Source of the DNA: Eukaryota sp. TZLM1-RC | Lineage: Eukaryota > Metamonada: BaSk clade | DNA length: 64,000 nt | Assembly: GCA_040285825.1 (NCBI GenBank) | Contig: JAUPSS010000002.1 | Coordinates: 558,001 to 622,000, forward strand | Direction: 5' to 3' | In this document: positions 49,615 through 59,326 of the stretch, in pieces | How positions within the stretch are numbered: position 1 is the first letter of the stretch | How the letters are laid out: each line of letters opens with the position of its first letter | Notes under the pieces: generated by a model | Database searches by the model: none | The model's input: only the letters and a program-made list of their open reading frames with translations | What the model was told of the DNA's origin: nothing | Translations under genes and position numbers: made by a program

Positions 49615-52600
49615 ATGAACGTGAACAAAGATGTCATGTCATTCCAGATACCAGTTCTTCCTTACGAGATAGAACGTACCTCTCCGAAATTCGATTACTC
49701 CAACAAGCAATGGTGTGTCTCACCGTTTTTTCATTAACACTAGGGAAGCTAGTGTTACCATTTCCAAGGAGTCTGATTCTGTTTCAGTATTTCTTTCTTC
49801 AACACCTTACGACACTTCCACATTTAAAGTTACCATAAAACTTGTCAATCACAACTCCCTGCTTTCAATTCAACATTCATTCAACTCCAGTTTTGCTGAC
49901 GCTATGGGTTTCAATAAGTTTGCCACAGTCTCCAAGATTGAAGATCCTGTTGCCGGTTTCGTTAAGGATGGTTACCTCACATTTAACATCACTATTGAAC
50001 CCCATAATGACTCACTTACCACTACTCTCGTCTCTCGTGCAGAAGACTCTCGTCAACGTACAGGGTATGTAGGCTGTGTTAATCTAGGTGCTACCTGCTA
50101 CATGAACTCTCTCCTCCAGTCTCTTTTCCACACCAATGTCTTCCGCAAAGCAGTGTTTAGTGTCCCTATTGAAGAAGGAACGTTACCCCACGACTCTATC
50201 CCTCTCGCGCTCCAACGTCTTTTCTTTAAGCTTCAGTTTAGTAACAAACCCTGTAGTACCAAAGAGCTAACCACTTCATTTGGATGGACTCAGGCTGATT
50301 CTTTTGTTCAACACGACGCTCAAGAACTCGACAGAGTGTTGTGTGATAAATTGGAAAACAAAATGAAGGGAACTGACTCGGAGAACACCATTGCTGGAGT
50401 CTTTGAAGGTGAAGTTTACTCTTATATCAAATGCCTTAATGTTGACTATGAGTCTTCAAGAGTCGAGACGTTTTATGATCTTTCTCTTGACGTCAAGGGC
50501 TGTTCCAACATTCAAGAATCGTTCATGCAGTACACTTCTGATGAGCTTTTAGAAGGAGAGAACCAGTACATGGCAGAAGGGCATGGTCTTCAAGACGCAA
50601 AGAAGGGATGTAAGTTCAGAAAGCTTCCTCCAGTCCTTCATTGCCATTTGAAACGCTTTGAGTATGATTTTATGACCGATATGCAAGTCAAAGTTAATGA
50701 TCGCTATGAGTTTTACCCCAAAATAAACTTGGCAGAGTTTATGGATGATGAAGTTGATGCTGAATCTTGTACTTACATTCTCCACTCTGTTCTGGTTCAT
50801 TCTGGGGATGTTAACGGAGGTCATTATTATGCCTACATCAAACCATCAATGGATACTGAGTCTTGGTTTAAGTTCGATGATGATGTAGTCGAAGAAGTTA
50901 CTGAGAAGGAAGCAATTGATGGTAATTTTGGAGGAAGAACTACATCTATTGGGGGTATGAATAACTATAGAGGTGGATGGCCTTATAGAAATACAGGGTT
51001 GAGGATGGAATCTTTTAGCTCAGCTTATATGCTAGTTTATGTAAGGGAAACTGATTATGCTGATGTGATGGGTGACGTGACGGTTGCCGATATTCCCAGT
51101 CAATTATTCGTAAAGTTTAAACAGGAGCAGGAAGCTGCTCAAAAAAAGAAAGCCCTTGATGAGATTCAAAAGAATCAAGTGTTGCTAAAAATAGCAACAG
51201 AGCAAGATTTGGAACGATCCAGAGGTCTATTTGAGCTTATTGATTGGGATAGTATTAAACCAGTTACTTTCAAAAAGACAGACACCGTTGATGATGTCAT
51301 CCAATCATTTGTTCAATCAAATATGATTACTAGTGAATCTGAACTAAGTGTTTGGAAGTTTGAATCTGATGATGGTGTAATTAAACCTTCCTCAGTCATT
51401 AACCGTACCTCGCAAGCACTCTCCGTTGTCACTTCAAAGTATCCTAAAACTAATTATGGTTACAATACTTATAACTATTTGAACAATTGGAACACCAATT
51501 ACAACACCAATTGGCTTTGGGATCGAGATAACTCTTCTGATGACGATATGGAGTTTCCAGAGCAGATTTTTGATGGAGTTAAAGATGTTGTTGTGGAGTG
51601 TGCTGAGTCAATTGAGGACAAGGGAGAAGATCAGAATAGTGTGGATATTCCAATCAATCAGTGTCTTTTAATTGTTGAGAATCAATCAGATTTAATGGTC
51701 AATCATACGTCCAAGTTGCTCATCATCAAAGAACTAAAAGACGGTGAACTTGTCTACAGGGGGGTTGTCTGTACACAAACAGCTTCCATGTCAGTTTCAA
51801 CATTAGAGGAAGAAGTTCAAGATTTGACCAAGGTCCCTGATGGTCAAGATATTTCTTTGATTAAGGAACTGCCACCTAGGAATTATGAGCTCATCTCTGG
51901 CGATTTCGAATTTTTTGATTCATCGGGAATTGTTTCAGTCCAGACAGGTCCTGCTGATATTGATTTGGTTGATCTCTATGAAGCTTTTTGTCAAACCAAT
52001 ACTATTGATGTTTACCTGCTTGATCCATCTGGTACCTACTACTATGTCTCCAAGGAAGATTCACTCGGTACAGTTGTTTTAGATTTAACATTGAGTTATG
52101 ATGATTTAGCTGCCACCCTCATTGACAAATTTGACAAATTATCGGGGTATTCTCCTAATAATATTTTATTTTATCCACCACAATCGTATTTTCATAGTTC
52201 GTCAACTTTCCCTTCTCATTTTGCTTGCCATCCCGATCAAACTAGTGATTTGAAATCCATCCTTAGTGCAAAGTCCACTTCCAAGGTCTTACCTTCAACT
52301 CTTTACCTCAAAGCATTACCATTTGACAGAGAGATGGAACCATATATGAGGGTGGTGTCTGTTAATGTTGTAGGTGTCAAGGGTGAAGGAAAGAATGTAA
52401 AGGTTTTTGTACAGAAAGATTGTAAAGGTTCAGAGCTGAGAAGGGCGATCAAGGGTGGTCTTGGACTTTCTGAAGATCAGTCAAGACCATCAAAAATGAT
52501 TGTTTTCAGAGAATTCCACGCAGGAGTATCGTGGATTAAAAAGTTTGAAATTATTGACGAAGAGCATGAGATTGGAAACATTACATCCTGTTTTGTTCAA

Positions 52601-53005
52601 TACTTGGACAGTCCCATTCACCCTGATTCTTTGCCAATTCTAGTCAGACACATGACGGCTCCTTTTATCTATTCTACACTCTCAAAAGGTCATGTCACCT
52701 TTTTTGAAGATCCAGTCTTTGTTTTTGCTTCAAAAAGTACTACGTTTGACCAATTGTTATCCACATCACTTGGATTGGTTAAGATGTCACCCAAAGACAA
52801 GTCATTAAATGATCTCCAAATCCGAGTCTTACCTATCTCCAACACACAGCCTTCAGAAGGGGGAGAAGTGGAACTTAAGGACAAGGTCTTGGGAGAATTT
52901 GAAGATGAAACTTTCGTTAGTGATCATTTTGTTGCACTTCAACACAAGCAACCAATTGTTAATCATTATTATAGAGCTCCCCAAAAGGGAATTGTTATTC
53001 AGTAG
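49615..53005 (+). CDS. USP7: Ubiquitin-specific protease USP7/UBP15-like (spliced, 1119 aa)
   Basis: Large deubiquitinase. An N-terminal MATH (TRAF-like) domain (about 9-130) is split: 98 nt of exon 1 (MNVNKDVMSFQIPVLPYEIE, ending SNKQW) join EASVTISKESDSVSVFL after a 31-nt intron (49713-49743). The catalytic domain has the Cys box GYVGCVNLGATCYMNSLLQS (Cys about 150) and the His box GGHYYAYIKP (His about 392), with WFKFDDDVV. Several C-terminal ubiquitin-like (HUBL) domains follow. Length matches human USP7 (1102). Without the intron only a GTG-initiated frame exists, lacking the start of MATH. SHQ1 follows after 44 nt. Confidence 0.93.
49713..49743 (+). other. Predicted 31-nt spliceosomal intron in USP7
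   Basis: Begins GTGTGTCTCACCG, ends CATTAACACTAG. Splicing restores W then EASVTISK, the MATH-domain strand. The TAACAC just before the acceptor resembles a branch point fused to the 3' splice site, as described for some metamonads. Confidence 0.85.
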
Positions 53006-53049
53006 ATAGTAAATACTTTTTTCTTTTTTTTCTTTTTTTTGTTTTACAA
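53006..53049 (+). promoter_or_regulatory. 44-bp USP7-SHQ1 spacer with T-rich tract
   Basis: Almost pure T/C run (CTTTTTTCTTTTTTTTC type) between the USP7 stop and the SHQ1 ATG. It must contain the USP7 3' end and the SHQ1 start signals, unless SHQ1 is transcribed from within USP7. Confidence 0.4.
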
Positions 53050-54213
53050 ATGTTAACTCCACCATTTACAGTTGCTGAAACACTAACACATATCTTGGTC
53101 AATGTTTCGTTACCTCCTGCCTCTACAAACAGTATAGAGGTGGACCTTACTGCTAATTACCTGAGGGTATTTGCAGAACCTTACTTTCTGCGGCTCAGTT
53201 TTGAACATGCTCTCTGCCATGAGACTCCACTTAAACAAACCCTCAACACTCAGGAATGTACATTAACTGTTCTTGTTTCAAAGCAAGAGAGTGGTACTGT
53301 TTTCACCGAACTCGACAACCCCTCCTCTCTTCTTTCATGTCAAGAAAACTGGGATTGGGACCAAGAATCAGAGGTACTTCCACTTGATAGTCACCAATCT
53401 CAATATGGGTTTGGCTTCAACTTCTCCATTGTCAATTATTTCGGTCCCAATAATCCCTGCCCTCTTATTGAGATTGTTCAGCCAGATACTCTTTCTTTCA
53501 ATGAGCGACTCCAAATAAAGGAAACGACAGAAGATGACTCCTTTGATGTTGATCATTTCATTCATGATAATGTCAGTTATGATTCATACCACTATTTTCT
53601 CAATTGTGCGAAGAATTATCAGAATTACCATCTGTTCAATACTACTTTAAACCAAGAATTTTGTTTTTCGAATGATAATAAGATGGAATTAACCTCGAGT
53701 CAAGAAAAGTCCATTCTCTTTGGACTTGCTGATGTTTTGATTGCAATCATTTATGATTACATTGTTAATGAAGGAGATTTTAGTTCTGAAAGCTGGTGGC
53801 TAATTCCAAAGACATGTGCTAGTTTTTCTTGTTTGGTCAAGTTTGACAAGTCATCACACGTTATAAGGTCAATTTATCGTCGATTATTGACCTTTTCATT
53901 ATGCAGAAACGTTGAACTTGTTGATCTTGTTTTTGATATATTAATATACGCACTATCTAATAGGAATGTTGTTTCAAATTTGCTTATTCATTGTTTTAAT
54001 TTATTTCAAGATAATGAGTCTTCAATTGTTTTAAATAAGTTGTTTTTGGAAAAATACTTGAATTATATCCAGTACTCTTGCACCCAAGAAAAATTAAATA
54101 TTTTAGTTAATGTTTTGAAAAAATCTAAATTAAAGTTCTCCCGTTCACAAATTGGCTTAAATGTATCTGAATTTTTACAACTTTGTGAAGAAATTGTGTC
54201 GGGTGAATTGTAA
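53050..54213 (+). CDS. SHQ1: SHQ1, H/ACA snoRNP assembly chaperone
   Basis: A 387-residue protein. SHQ1 holds dyskerin/Cbf5 during H/ACA snoRNP assembly. The N-terminal CS domain (1-95) starts MLTPPFTVAETLTHILVNVS and includes LRVFAEPYFLRLSFEHAL, closely matching the family start (MLTPxF....  FYxKPYFLRLxxP). The central SHQ1-specific domain shows QYGFGFNFSIVNYF, ERLQIKETTEDDSFDVDHFI, ILFGLADVLIAIIYDY and SWWLIPKTCASFSCLVKFD. C-terminal helices follow. Complete. Confidence 0.9.
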   Translation: MLTPPFTVAETLTHILVNVSLPPASTNSIEVDLTANYLRVFAEPYFLRLSFEHALCHETPLKQTLNTQECTLTVLVSKQESGTVFTELDNPSSLLSCQENWDWDQESEVLPLDSHQSQYGFGFNFSIVNYFGPNNPCPLIEIVQPDTLSFNERLQIKETTEDDSFDVDHFIHDNVSYDSYHYFLNCAKNYQNYHLFNTTLNQEFCFSNDNKMELTSSQEKSILFGLADVLIAIIYDYIVNEGDFSSESWWLIPKTCASFSCLVKFDKSSHVIRSIYRRLLTFSLCRNVELVDLVFDILIYALSNRNVVSNLLIHCFNLFQDNESSIVLNKLFLEKYLNYIQYSCTQEKLNILVNVLKKSKLKFSRSQIGLNVSEFLQLCEEIVSGEL

Positions 54214-54293
54214 ATCAATTGAGTAATTCAATTTTATTCCATATTATTAGTTTTAAACCGTTTTATTTTTTATCAACAAAATATATCAAGTGG

Positions 54294-54794
54294 CTACCTT
54301 CTAGACCTTTTACTTATAACTTTTGGAGGTGTTAGAGGAACTACTGAGCTTTCATGTTCACTTTCACCAAAGAGCAAGTCATCAAATTCCAAATTTGCCC
54401 CTTTAACATGTAATGGATTTGGTGATGACACATCCACCAGTTTAGAAGTTTGAAATGAAGATCGAACAGGAGTGGAATGTGTAGTGTCCTCCTTGACCAT
54501 TAGAACGTTAATTATAGAGTCAATTACAGGGAGTAGTCGACTTGGCTTGCTCATGGTAACGGCTTCAGAAAGAATCTGACCATCTGGTCCCTTAAAGTTC
54601 CAACGAAATTGTGTAGATGTATATGACCATGCAGTAATACTTGGCCATGAAAAGGTCATGGAAGGGGTGGAGTGTCCATCCAAAAGTAAGCTAATACCTC
54701 TAAAATCGAATGAGATTTGAGCTGCAGTGTTCTTGTCGCCAAACTTACACTTGAAACTGTTGTTATCATCAGAAATTTTCTCGAAAAACTTCAT
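54294..54794 (-). CDS. PH/PTB-fold-like protein, 166 residues, unknown
   Basis: A short protein starting MKFFEKISDDNNSFKCKFG. Residues 1-105 alternate strands (AAQISFDFRGISLLLDG, SMTFSWPSITAWSYTSTQF, WNFKGPDGQILSEAVTM) and end in a helix (LLPVIDSIINVLM), as in FERM-C/PH-like folds. The C-terminal 55 residues are disordered, ending in basic ISKRSRR. I cannot name the family. Converges on SHQ1. A LINE B relic ends about 115 nt upstream on the same strand. Confidence 0.55.
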   Translation of the reverse strand: MKFFEKISDDNNSFKCKFGDKNTAAQISFDFRGISLLLDGHSTPSMTFSWPSITAWSYTSTQFRWNFKGPDGQILSEAVTMSKPSRLLPVIDSIINVLMVKEDTTHSTPVRSSFQTSKLVDVSSPNPLHVKGANLEFDDLLFGESEHESSVVPLTPPKVISKRSRR

Positions 54795-54904
54795 AGAGGA
54801 CTGAAATCAAGGTTAGGCTGTGGGAGAGGTGATTCCAAATGAAACTAGGTGTTGTAGATGCCAAAATGGATTTTGGTTTTTCTTAAACCAAAATCTAAAT
54901 AGGA

Positions 54905-55250
54905 AACAATTCAGTGTGACTTTGACATACAATAGAGTTGATCCCTTACTGCATCATGAACTTTTGATCGGGAAGTAATAAAGTGTTTACAAATAAAAGG
55001 TTGATTCTGAGAAATTTTTGATCCACATTTAAATATCAAATTATGAGGCACGTTATCAGGCCAAACGAAACATCGAAGGCGCATTGTACAAGAAAATTCG
55101 GTATCATCTAAAGGAAGACCATAGGTTTGAGGAATTTGAATAATTAAACACGAAGAGGAACTGTTCTGAGCATCTAACAGAAAATTTGCGAAAGCGGGAT
55201 TAACTTCTTTGGCCGAGCCAAGACGAACATTAAAATCCAAGCCCTCAAAA
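54905..55250 (-). mobile_element. LINE family B C-terminal relic
   Basis: Minus strand frame: NVRLGSAKEVNPAFANFLLD, then TMRLRCFVWPDNVPHNLIFK and HFITSRSKVHDAVRDQLYCM. Homologous to 19180-19620 and to 290-610. The frame is open over 109 codons but both ends are missing. Confidence 0.8.
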
Positions 55251-55989
55251 ACTATTGTTTATTTTTGTTGTTATTTTTGAACACATGACGTCAAATTTTC
55301 TAGTGTTCTAATTAATATTTCCTGTGTTATTAGGAAAACATTTTCTCCAAATGTCAGGGAAAACAATCAACAACATTTTCAAGGTCTCTTAAATAATTAT
55401 TACTTTCAAAGTTCAGCGATTCAACATCATTTGGAAAAATATTTAAATTCACTGGCCATCACTAGTGAGGTCTATCATGTAAAATGTGTTTTGATGTACT
55501 TTACTAGACTGATTGTTTGCATTACAACACAACATTTCACTAATGTTACTAATCTATTCATTGATTCAGCAAGGCGAGAGTAGATTGAGCTTAAAAAATG
55601 CGAAAAAATGGACTGTTTCACAACATTCAATGAAACTGTTCTTCATGAAAGGAAAATTGTTGATTAAACGTCCCATCTCTCCTCTCTCATCATTATTTCA
55701 TTTTAAAGTATTAATTTTGATGTTTGAGCTATTTAAATTTCTATTTCTGGCTCAATAAAATTGGTTTTAGTATTCTCTAAACAATTCCAGTAATGATAAA
55801 CCAAAGACAGAGTATGAAAATCTCACTCAAAAGATTTGATGATGTTGATGCTTGTATTGTTGGTATTGAGTTCTAGTTTGCATTAACTGATCAGTTTGTG
55901 TTTAAAATATGAATAAATTGAAGCAGATAATTATAGTTCATTACATCTTCAGATGAAATATGGTTGAAATATATAGTTGAAAAGTCCCT
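55251..55989. other. About 740 bp without a recognised gene
   Basis: AT-rich. Weak frames (55513-55758) look like decayed element sequence; nothing assignable. Confidence 0.4.
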
Positions 55990-56092
55990 ATTACTATTAA
56001 GACATGGATTACTCACTTGCAAGAAGTGTGGATGTCTATGGAATCATAATGTCAATGCTGTTCTTAATATGACTCATGTTGTGGATCAGTAA
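55990..56092 (+). pseudogene. Fanzor RuvC-III remnant upstream of SHIPPO gene
   Basis: The frame reads LRHGLLTCKKCGCLWNHN, then VNAVLNMTHVVDQ and TAA (56090-56092). It is the Zn-finger and RuvC-III end, with NRD changed to NHN. The SHIPPO start codon is 111 nt downstream, same strand. Confidence 0.72.
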
Positions 56093-56203
56093 CTCAAAGG
56101 AAATTAAGACCTCAAGTTTTGAAAAGATCATCTTGATTCATTTCATCATATTCCAGTAATCTCAAAGGGTTACTACTATTTGACATTTTTGTGCTGCTAG
56201 CTG

Positions 56204-57079
56204 ATGTCTTCTCCTGTTCTATGTCCAGCCTTCAGCATTTCCTCTCGACACTCTCCCAAGGTCTTCATTTCTCCTGAACATTCTAGGCTAGAAAGCACTG
56301 GTTGCTCTTCATCATTCACACCTTCTGAGGATCTTATGTCCTCCTTCAATCGCACCAAGCGGTCGGGAGCCAGTGTATCATTTCCCCGTGGATCACACAG
56401 CTCCAAAGTTTTTATCTCTAATGACCACTGTACACCTGATCTTGATGCTCCAGGACCCGGAACCTTTTCTTTGGAAAATTGTACTTTCTCTCATCACAGA
56501 TCCCCTTGTCACAAGTTTTCCGGAAGCTCTCCGTCCAATCGCTTTATATCCAACCTTCATAGTGAAACCAATGGCCCAAAGGACAATCCTTCTCCCTGTC
56601 ATTACTCTCCTCCATCAAGCCAGAAAGCCAAACCTTCAACCAATACCCCATGTTACTCCATAGGTAATCGACATTGTCCCAAAAGGTTCATCTCGCGTGC
56701 CCACTCTCAAACTTCTAGTCCAATGCACACCCCTGCCAGCAATCTTGATCACTCTGTTTGGGCACCTCCAACCAAAATACCAAGCAAGGCAAAGGGACCT
56801 TCATTAAAGGGAACTTTCTCTAAAAAGGTGTACATTAGCAAAACCCATTGCTCAGAACTTTTGAACACAGAGTCTAGTCAATGTGTTTCTTTGTTGAAAA
56901 CCAATGATATTCACAAATCACCTTGTTTTTCGTTTGGTAAGCTTAATCGAGAACAGCGTTCCAAGGTGTACATGGGCAAGGAGTATTTGGTTCCAGGAAG
57001 TCAGAATCAATTGGGACCGGGCAGTTATGAAGTTGTTTCAAGCATGGGAGCGGCAGCAAAAGTAAAAGGGAAAAAATGA
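56204..57079 (+). CDS. SHIPPO-repeat (ODF3/STPG-type) flagellar protein
   Basis: A 291-residue Ser/Pro-rich protein with several SHIPPO-like repeats: APGPGTFSLENCTFSHHRSP, TPCYSIGNRHCPKRFISRAH, SPCFSFGKLNREQRSKVYMG and LGPGSYEVVSSM. The P-G-P-G/P-x-x-Y/F pattern is typical of microtubule-associated axonemal and outer-dense-fibre proteins, including microtubule inner proteins. The K-V-F/Y-I-S repeats (SKVFISNDHC, KKVYISKTHC) are a local feature. No transmembrane segment. Confidence 0.72.
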   Translation: MSSPVLCPAFSISSRHSPKVFISPEHSRLESTGCSSSFTPSEDLMSSFNRTKRSGASVSFPRGSHSSKVFISNDHCTPDLDAPGPGTFSLENCTFSHHRSPCHKFSGSSPSNRFISNLHSETNGPKDNPSPCHYSPPSSQKAKPSTNTPCYSIGNRHCPKRFISRAHSQTSSPMHTPASNLDHSVWAPPTKIPSKAKGPSLKGTFSKKVYISKTHCSELLNTESSQCVSLLKTNDIHKSPCFSFGKLNREQRSKVYMGKEYLVPGSQNQLGPGSYEVVSSMGAAAKVKGKK

Positions 57080-57303
57080 TTGTACCATTAGTGTTTCCAA
57101 TTTTAGTAAGTGTTATTTGGAAAGTTTTGTTCTTTTGATATAACTTGAATAAAAGGAAAAGGATAAAAGAAGAGTTTAATAAATGGGAAAATTTAAAAAT
57201 TTAAATTTCCAAAAAAAGGAGATAATTATTGCAAAGATAACATACATATTTACAAGAGAGGGACAAGAATTCTGAATTACAAAATTAATTTCCGGTAGTC
57301 AAA

Positions 57304-58917
57304 TTAATTTTTCCTTTTCCGAATCTTTTGAGAAACACTAAATACTAGCGACCTTGTCTCAGATGCTTCACTTTCACACATCATCCTTTCAAAAAGTTTC
57401 AAACACTTTCGAAGTTCCTTTAAAGCTTCCTCTGGGTCTGACCAGGAGGTAAGAACAGCAAGATTCCTTTTAGTAATTAAAGCAGATAGAGAGTCTTTGC
57501 CTAGAACTGTAACTCTTTTATTTTCAACAATTTCAAACAATTCTCGGGCATCATCAATGTTTCCCATCAATGCAAGACAACAAGCTTTGTTGCTCTCCAA
57601 TGCTAAAATGTCCAGTAGACTATTTTCATTCTTAAAAACAATGCATGCTTCATCATAAGCAGCCTGAGCCTCGGCAAAACTTCCTATGGATTGAAGAGTA
57701 GATCCAAGAAGTGACAAGATTCTACCTTTGGTTTTTGGCTTAATGAGTGGGGAGAAATTATTTATAGCTGAGTGACAACAATCAATCGCCCTATCAAAAT
57801 TTGATAGATTAAAATGAGAAATAGCTTGATTTTCCAGTAGAGCAATAAAAATACTCTGAGAACCAATTGAGTACTCCTCTGCTTTAAACGTGTATTCCAA
57901 TGCTTCGTTGAACTTAGCTTTGCTTATGAAGCAGCTAGAGATACCAACAAGAGCTTCTGCAAACAATGAATGATAATTATATGGAGAATCTCGTACAAAA
58001 TCTAAAACGTTATGAAAACTATGAAGGGCCGACTCCACCTTTGAGGGTGTTGTGGAAAGGTTGCACCATCCTATGAGTATCAAAGAATACAGATATTTCT
58101 CATTCCAATTGTCACCATTAGAATTGTTGATTATATCAGCAAAAACATCACGGGCTAAATAAGAAAATGTTAAAGCCTCTGCTGGATGACCAAGGTTCAG
58201 CAGGCACTCAGCTTTGACAAGATAAGCTACTGCAAGAAAAGGAGAAAGGGGGAGGTTAGACTCGAGTTCAGGAAGAACAATAGCTACTTGATCAAGAGCT
58301 TTGTCATACTTTTGGAGGGAGAGAAGACAGAAAGAGAGAGATAGGGTAGGACGAATGATTGATGTAGAAGACGTGTTGACAGAGAGCTGAGATCGTAGGT
58401 CTATAGATGCTTGGGAATGAGTGGCTGCCTTTTGAAGGGAGGGTTTCCGCAATGGGGGAAGAAGGTAGGTCTGGGTAATCTCATCGTGGAGGTCAGCGAG
58501 CATTGATATCTCTTCCTCAGATGGTGAAATTGATGATAAAGAGTCGGTAACACCAGCAATAGCTTGGTTGTAGTGAGTAATAGATGTAGCAACGTCCCCA
58601 AGAAAAGAGCATTGGAAAAAACCAAACAGTCTGTTGTAGGAAATCATGTATTGATGCTTGTGATTTAGTTTAGATCTAATGATTTTGTTAACCTGATCAA
58701 AGTGTTGCTGAATCTCTTCTTTAGACGAACGAGTTTGAATCAGTGAGGATATAATTAAAAGACGGAGATAAACTGTTCTGAGAGGTGGCAAACCCATTCT
58801 GGTAGCAAAAGAAAGTGCACGAGAGCCCTGTTCGAACGCAGAAAGAGGATCATCTGGGAGAAGGGACTTGGTATGTGATTCATAGGATAAAAACCTGTCA
58901 AAAGCACGTTGCGTCAT
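57304..58917 (-). CDS. TPR-repeat protein, 537 residues, unknown
   Basis: All-helical protein with TPR-like pairs in its second half: SLQKYDKALDQVAIVLPE, KAECLLNLGHPAEALTFSYL, AKFNEALEYTFKAEEYSIGS, SHFNLSNFDRAIDCCHSAIN, GSTLQSIGSFAEAQAAYDEA and ACCLALMGNIDDARELFEIV. N-terminal 150 residues are helical without clear repeats. The closest general resemblance is to cytosolic TPR scaffolds of the kinesin-light-chain/LGN type, but I cannot assign it. Start MTQRAFDRFLSYES. Complete. Confidence 0.7.
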   Translation of the reverse strand: MTQRAFDRFLSYESHTKSLLPDDPLSAFEQGSRALSFATRMGLPPLRTVYLRLLIISSLIQTRSSKEEIQQHFDQVNKIIRSKLNHKHQYMISYNRLFGFFQCSFLGDVATSITHYNQAIAGVTDSLSSISPSEEEISMLADLHDEITQTYLLPPLRKPSLQKAATHSQASIDLRSQLSVNTSSTSIIRPTLSLSFCLLSLQKYDKALDQVAIVLPELESNLPLSPFLAVAYLVKAECLLNLGHPAEALTFSYLARDVFADIINNSNGDNWNEKYLYSLILIGWCNLSTTPSKVESALHSFHNVLDFVRDSPYNYHSLFAEALVGISSCFISKAKFNEALEYTFKAEEYSIGSQSIFIALLENQAISHFNLSNFDRAIDCCHSAINNFSPLIKPKTKGRILSLLGSTLQSIGSFAEAQAAYDEACIVFKNENSLLDILALESNKACCLALMGNIDDARELFEIVENKRVTVLGKDSLSALITKRNLAVLTSWSDPEEALKELRKCLKLFERMMCESEASETRSLVFSVSQKIRKRKN

Positions 58918-59008
58918 AAATATGACTACTCAGATGACAACTGAATAATTCTGAGCAGTGTTTGAAACCCAAGCGTTCAAATGCACCCGATGGTTTAAGT
59001 GAACTACT

Positions 59009-59326
59009 GTGAATGTCACATATCATACATTCCCCTGTGAAATTCACTCCTGTTTTCAACTTTCTCAATGTCTACTCACAGGCTGTAAGAGACATGTAGC
59101 AACATTTGACCAAGACAATCATGATCTTCATCAATGGGCTACCTCACTTAAATACACCTACTGCTTTCACAGAACAAAGCCTCGCGACTTGATGTATCTA
59201 AGTGGATCTTACAAATGCTACTTAGGCATTTGTAGATCGGTCTCAAAAGTTTTAGTTTCTGAAATAACTCAAAATAAAATATCAGTTTTTAAACAGGTTT
59301 TGTTTCTGTATGCACAGGATCCCCAT
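59009..59326 (+). other. Uncertain Cys/His-containing open frame
   Basis: A frame beginning MNVTYHTFPCEIHSCFQLSQ continues to about 59467, but its last 140 bases are antisense to the F2 gene's 3' end. The first about 100 codons (CKRHVATFDQDNHDLHQWAT, YTYCFHRTKPRDLMYL) could be a real exon truncated by the element, or chance. No family recognised. Confidence 0.25.

Noticed and set aside
49715-53005. USP7 starting at a GTG codon at 49715
   Set aside because: Eukaryotic genes rarely start at GTG, and the 31-nt intron gives an ATG start plus the missing MATH-domain strand.
53005-53050. USP7-SHQ1 as an operon because of 44-nt spacing
   Set aside because: Such short spacers are usual for this compact genome (ADAL-KTI12 stops are 4 nt apart) and there is no evidence of trans-splicing or a shared pathway.
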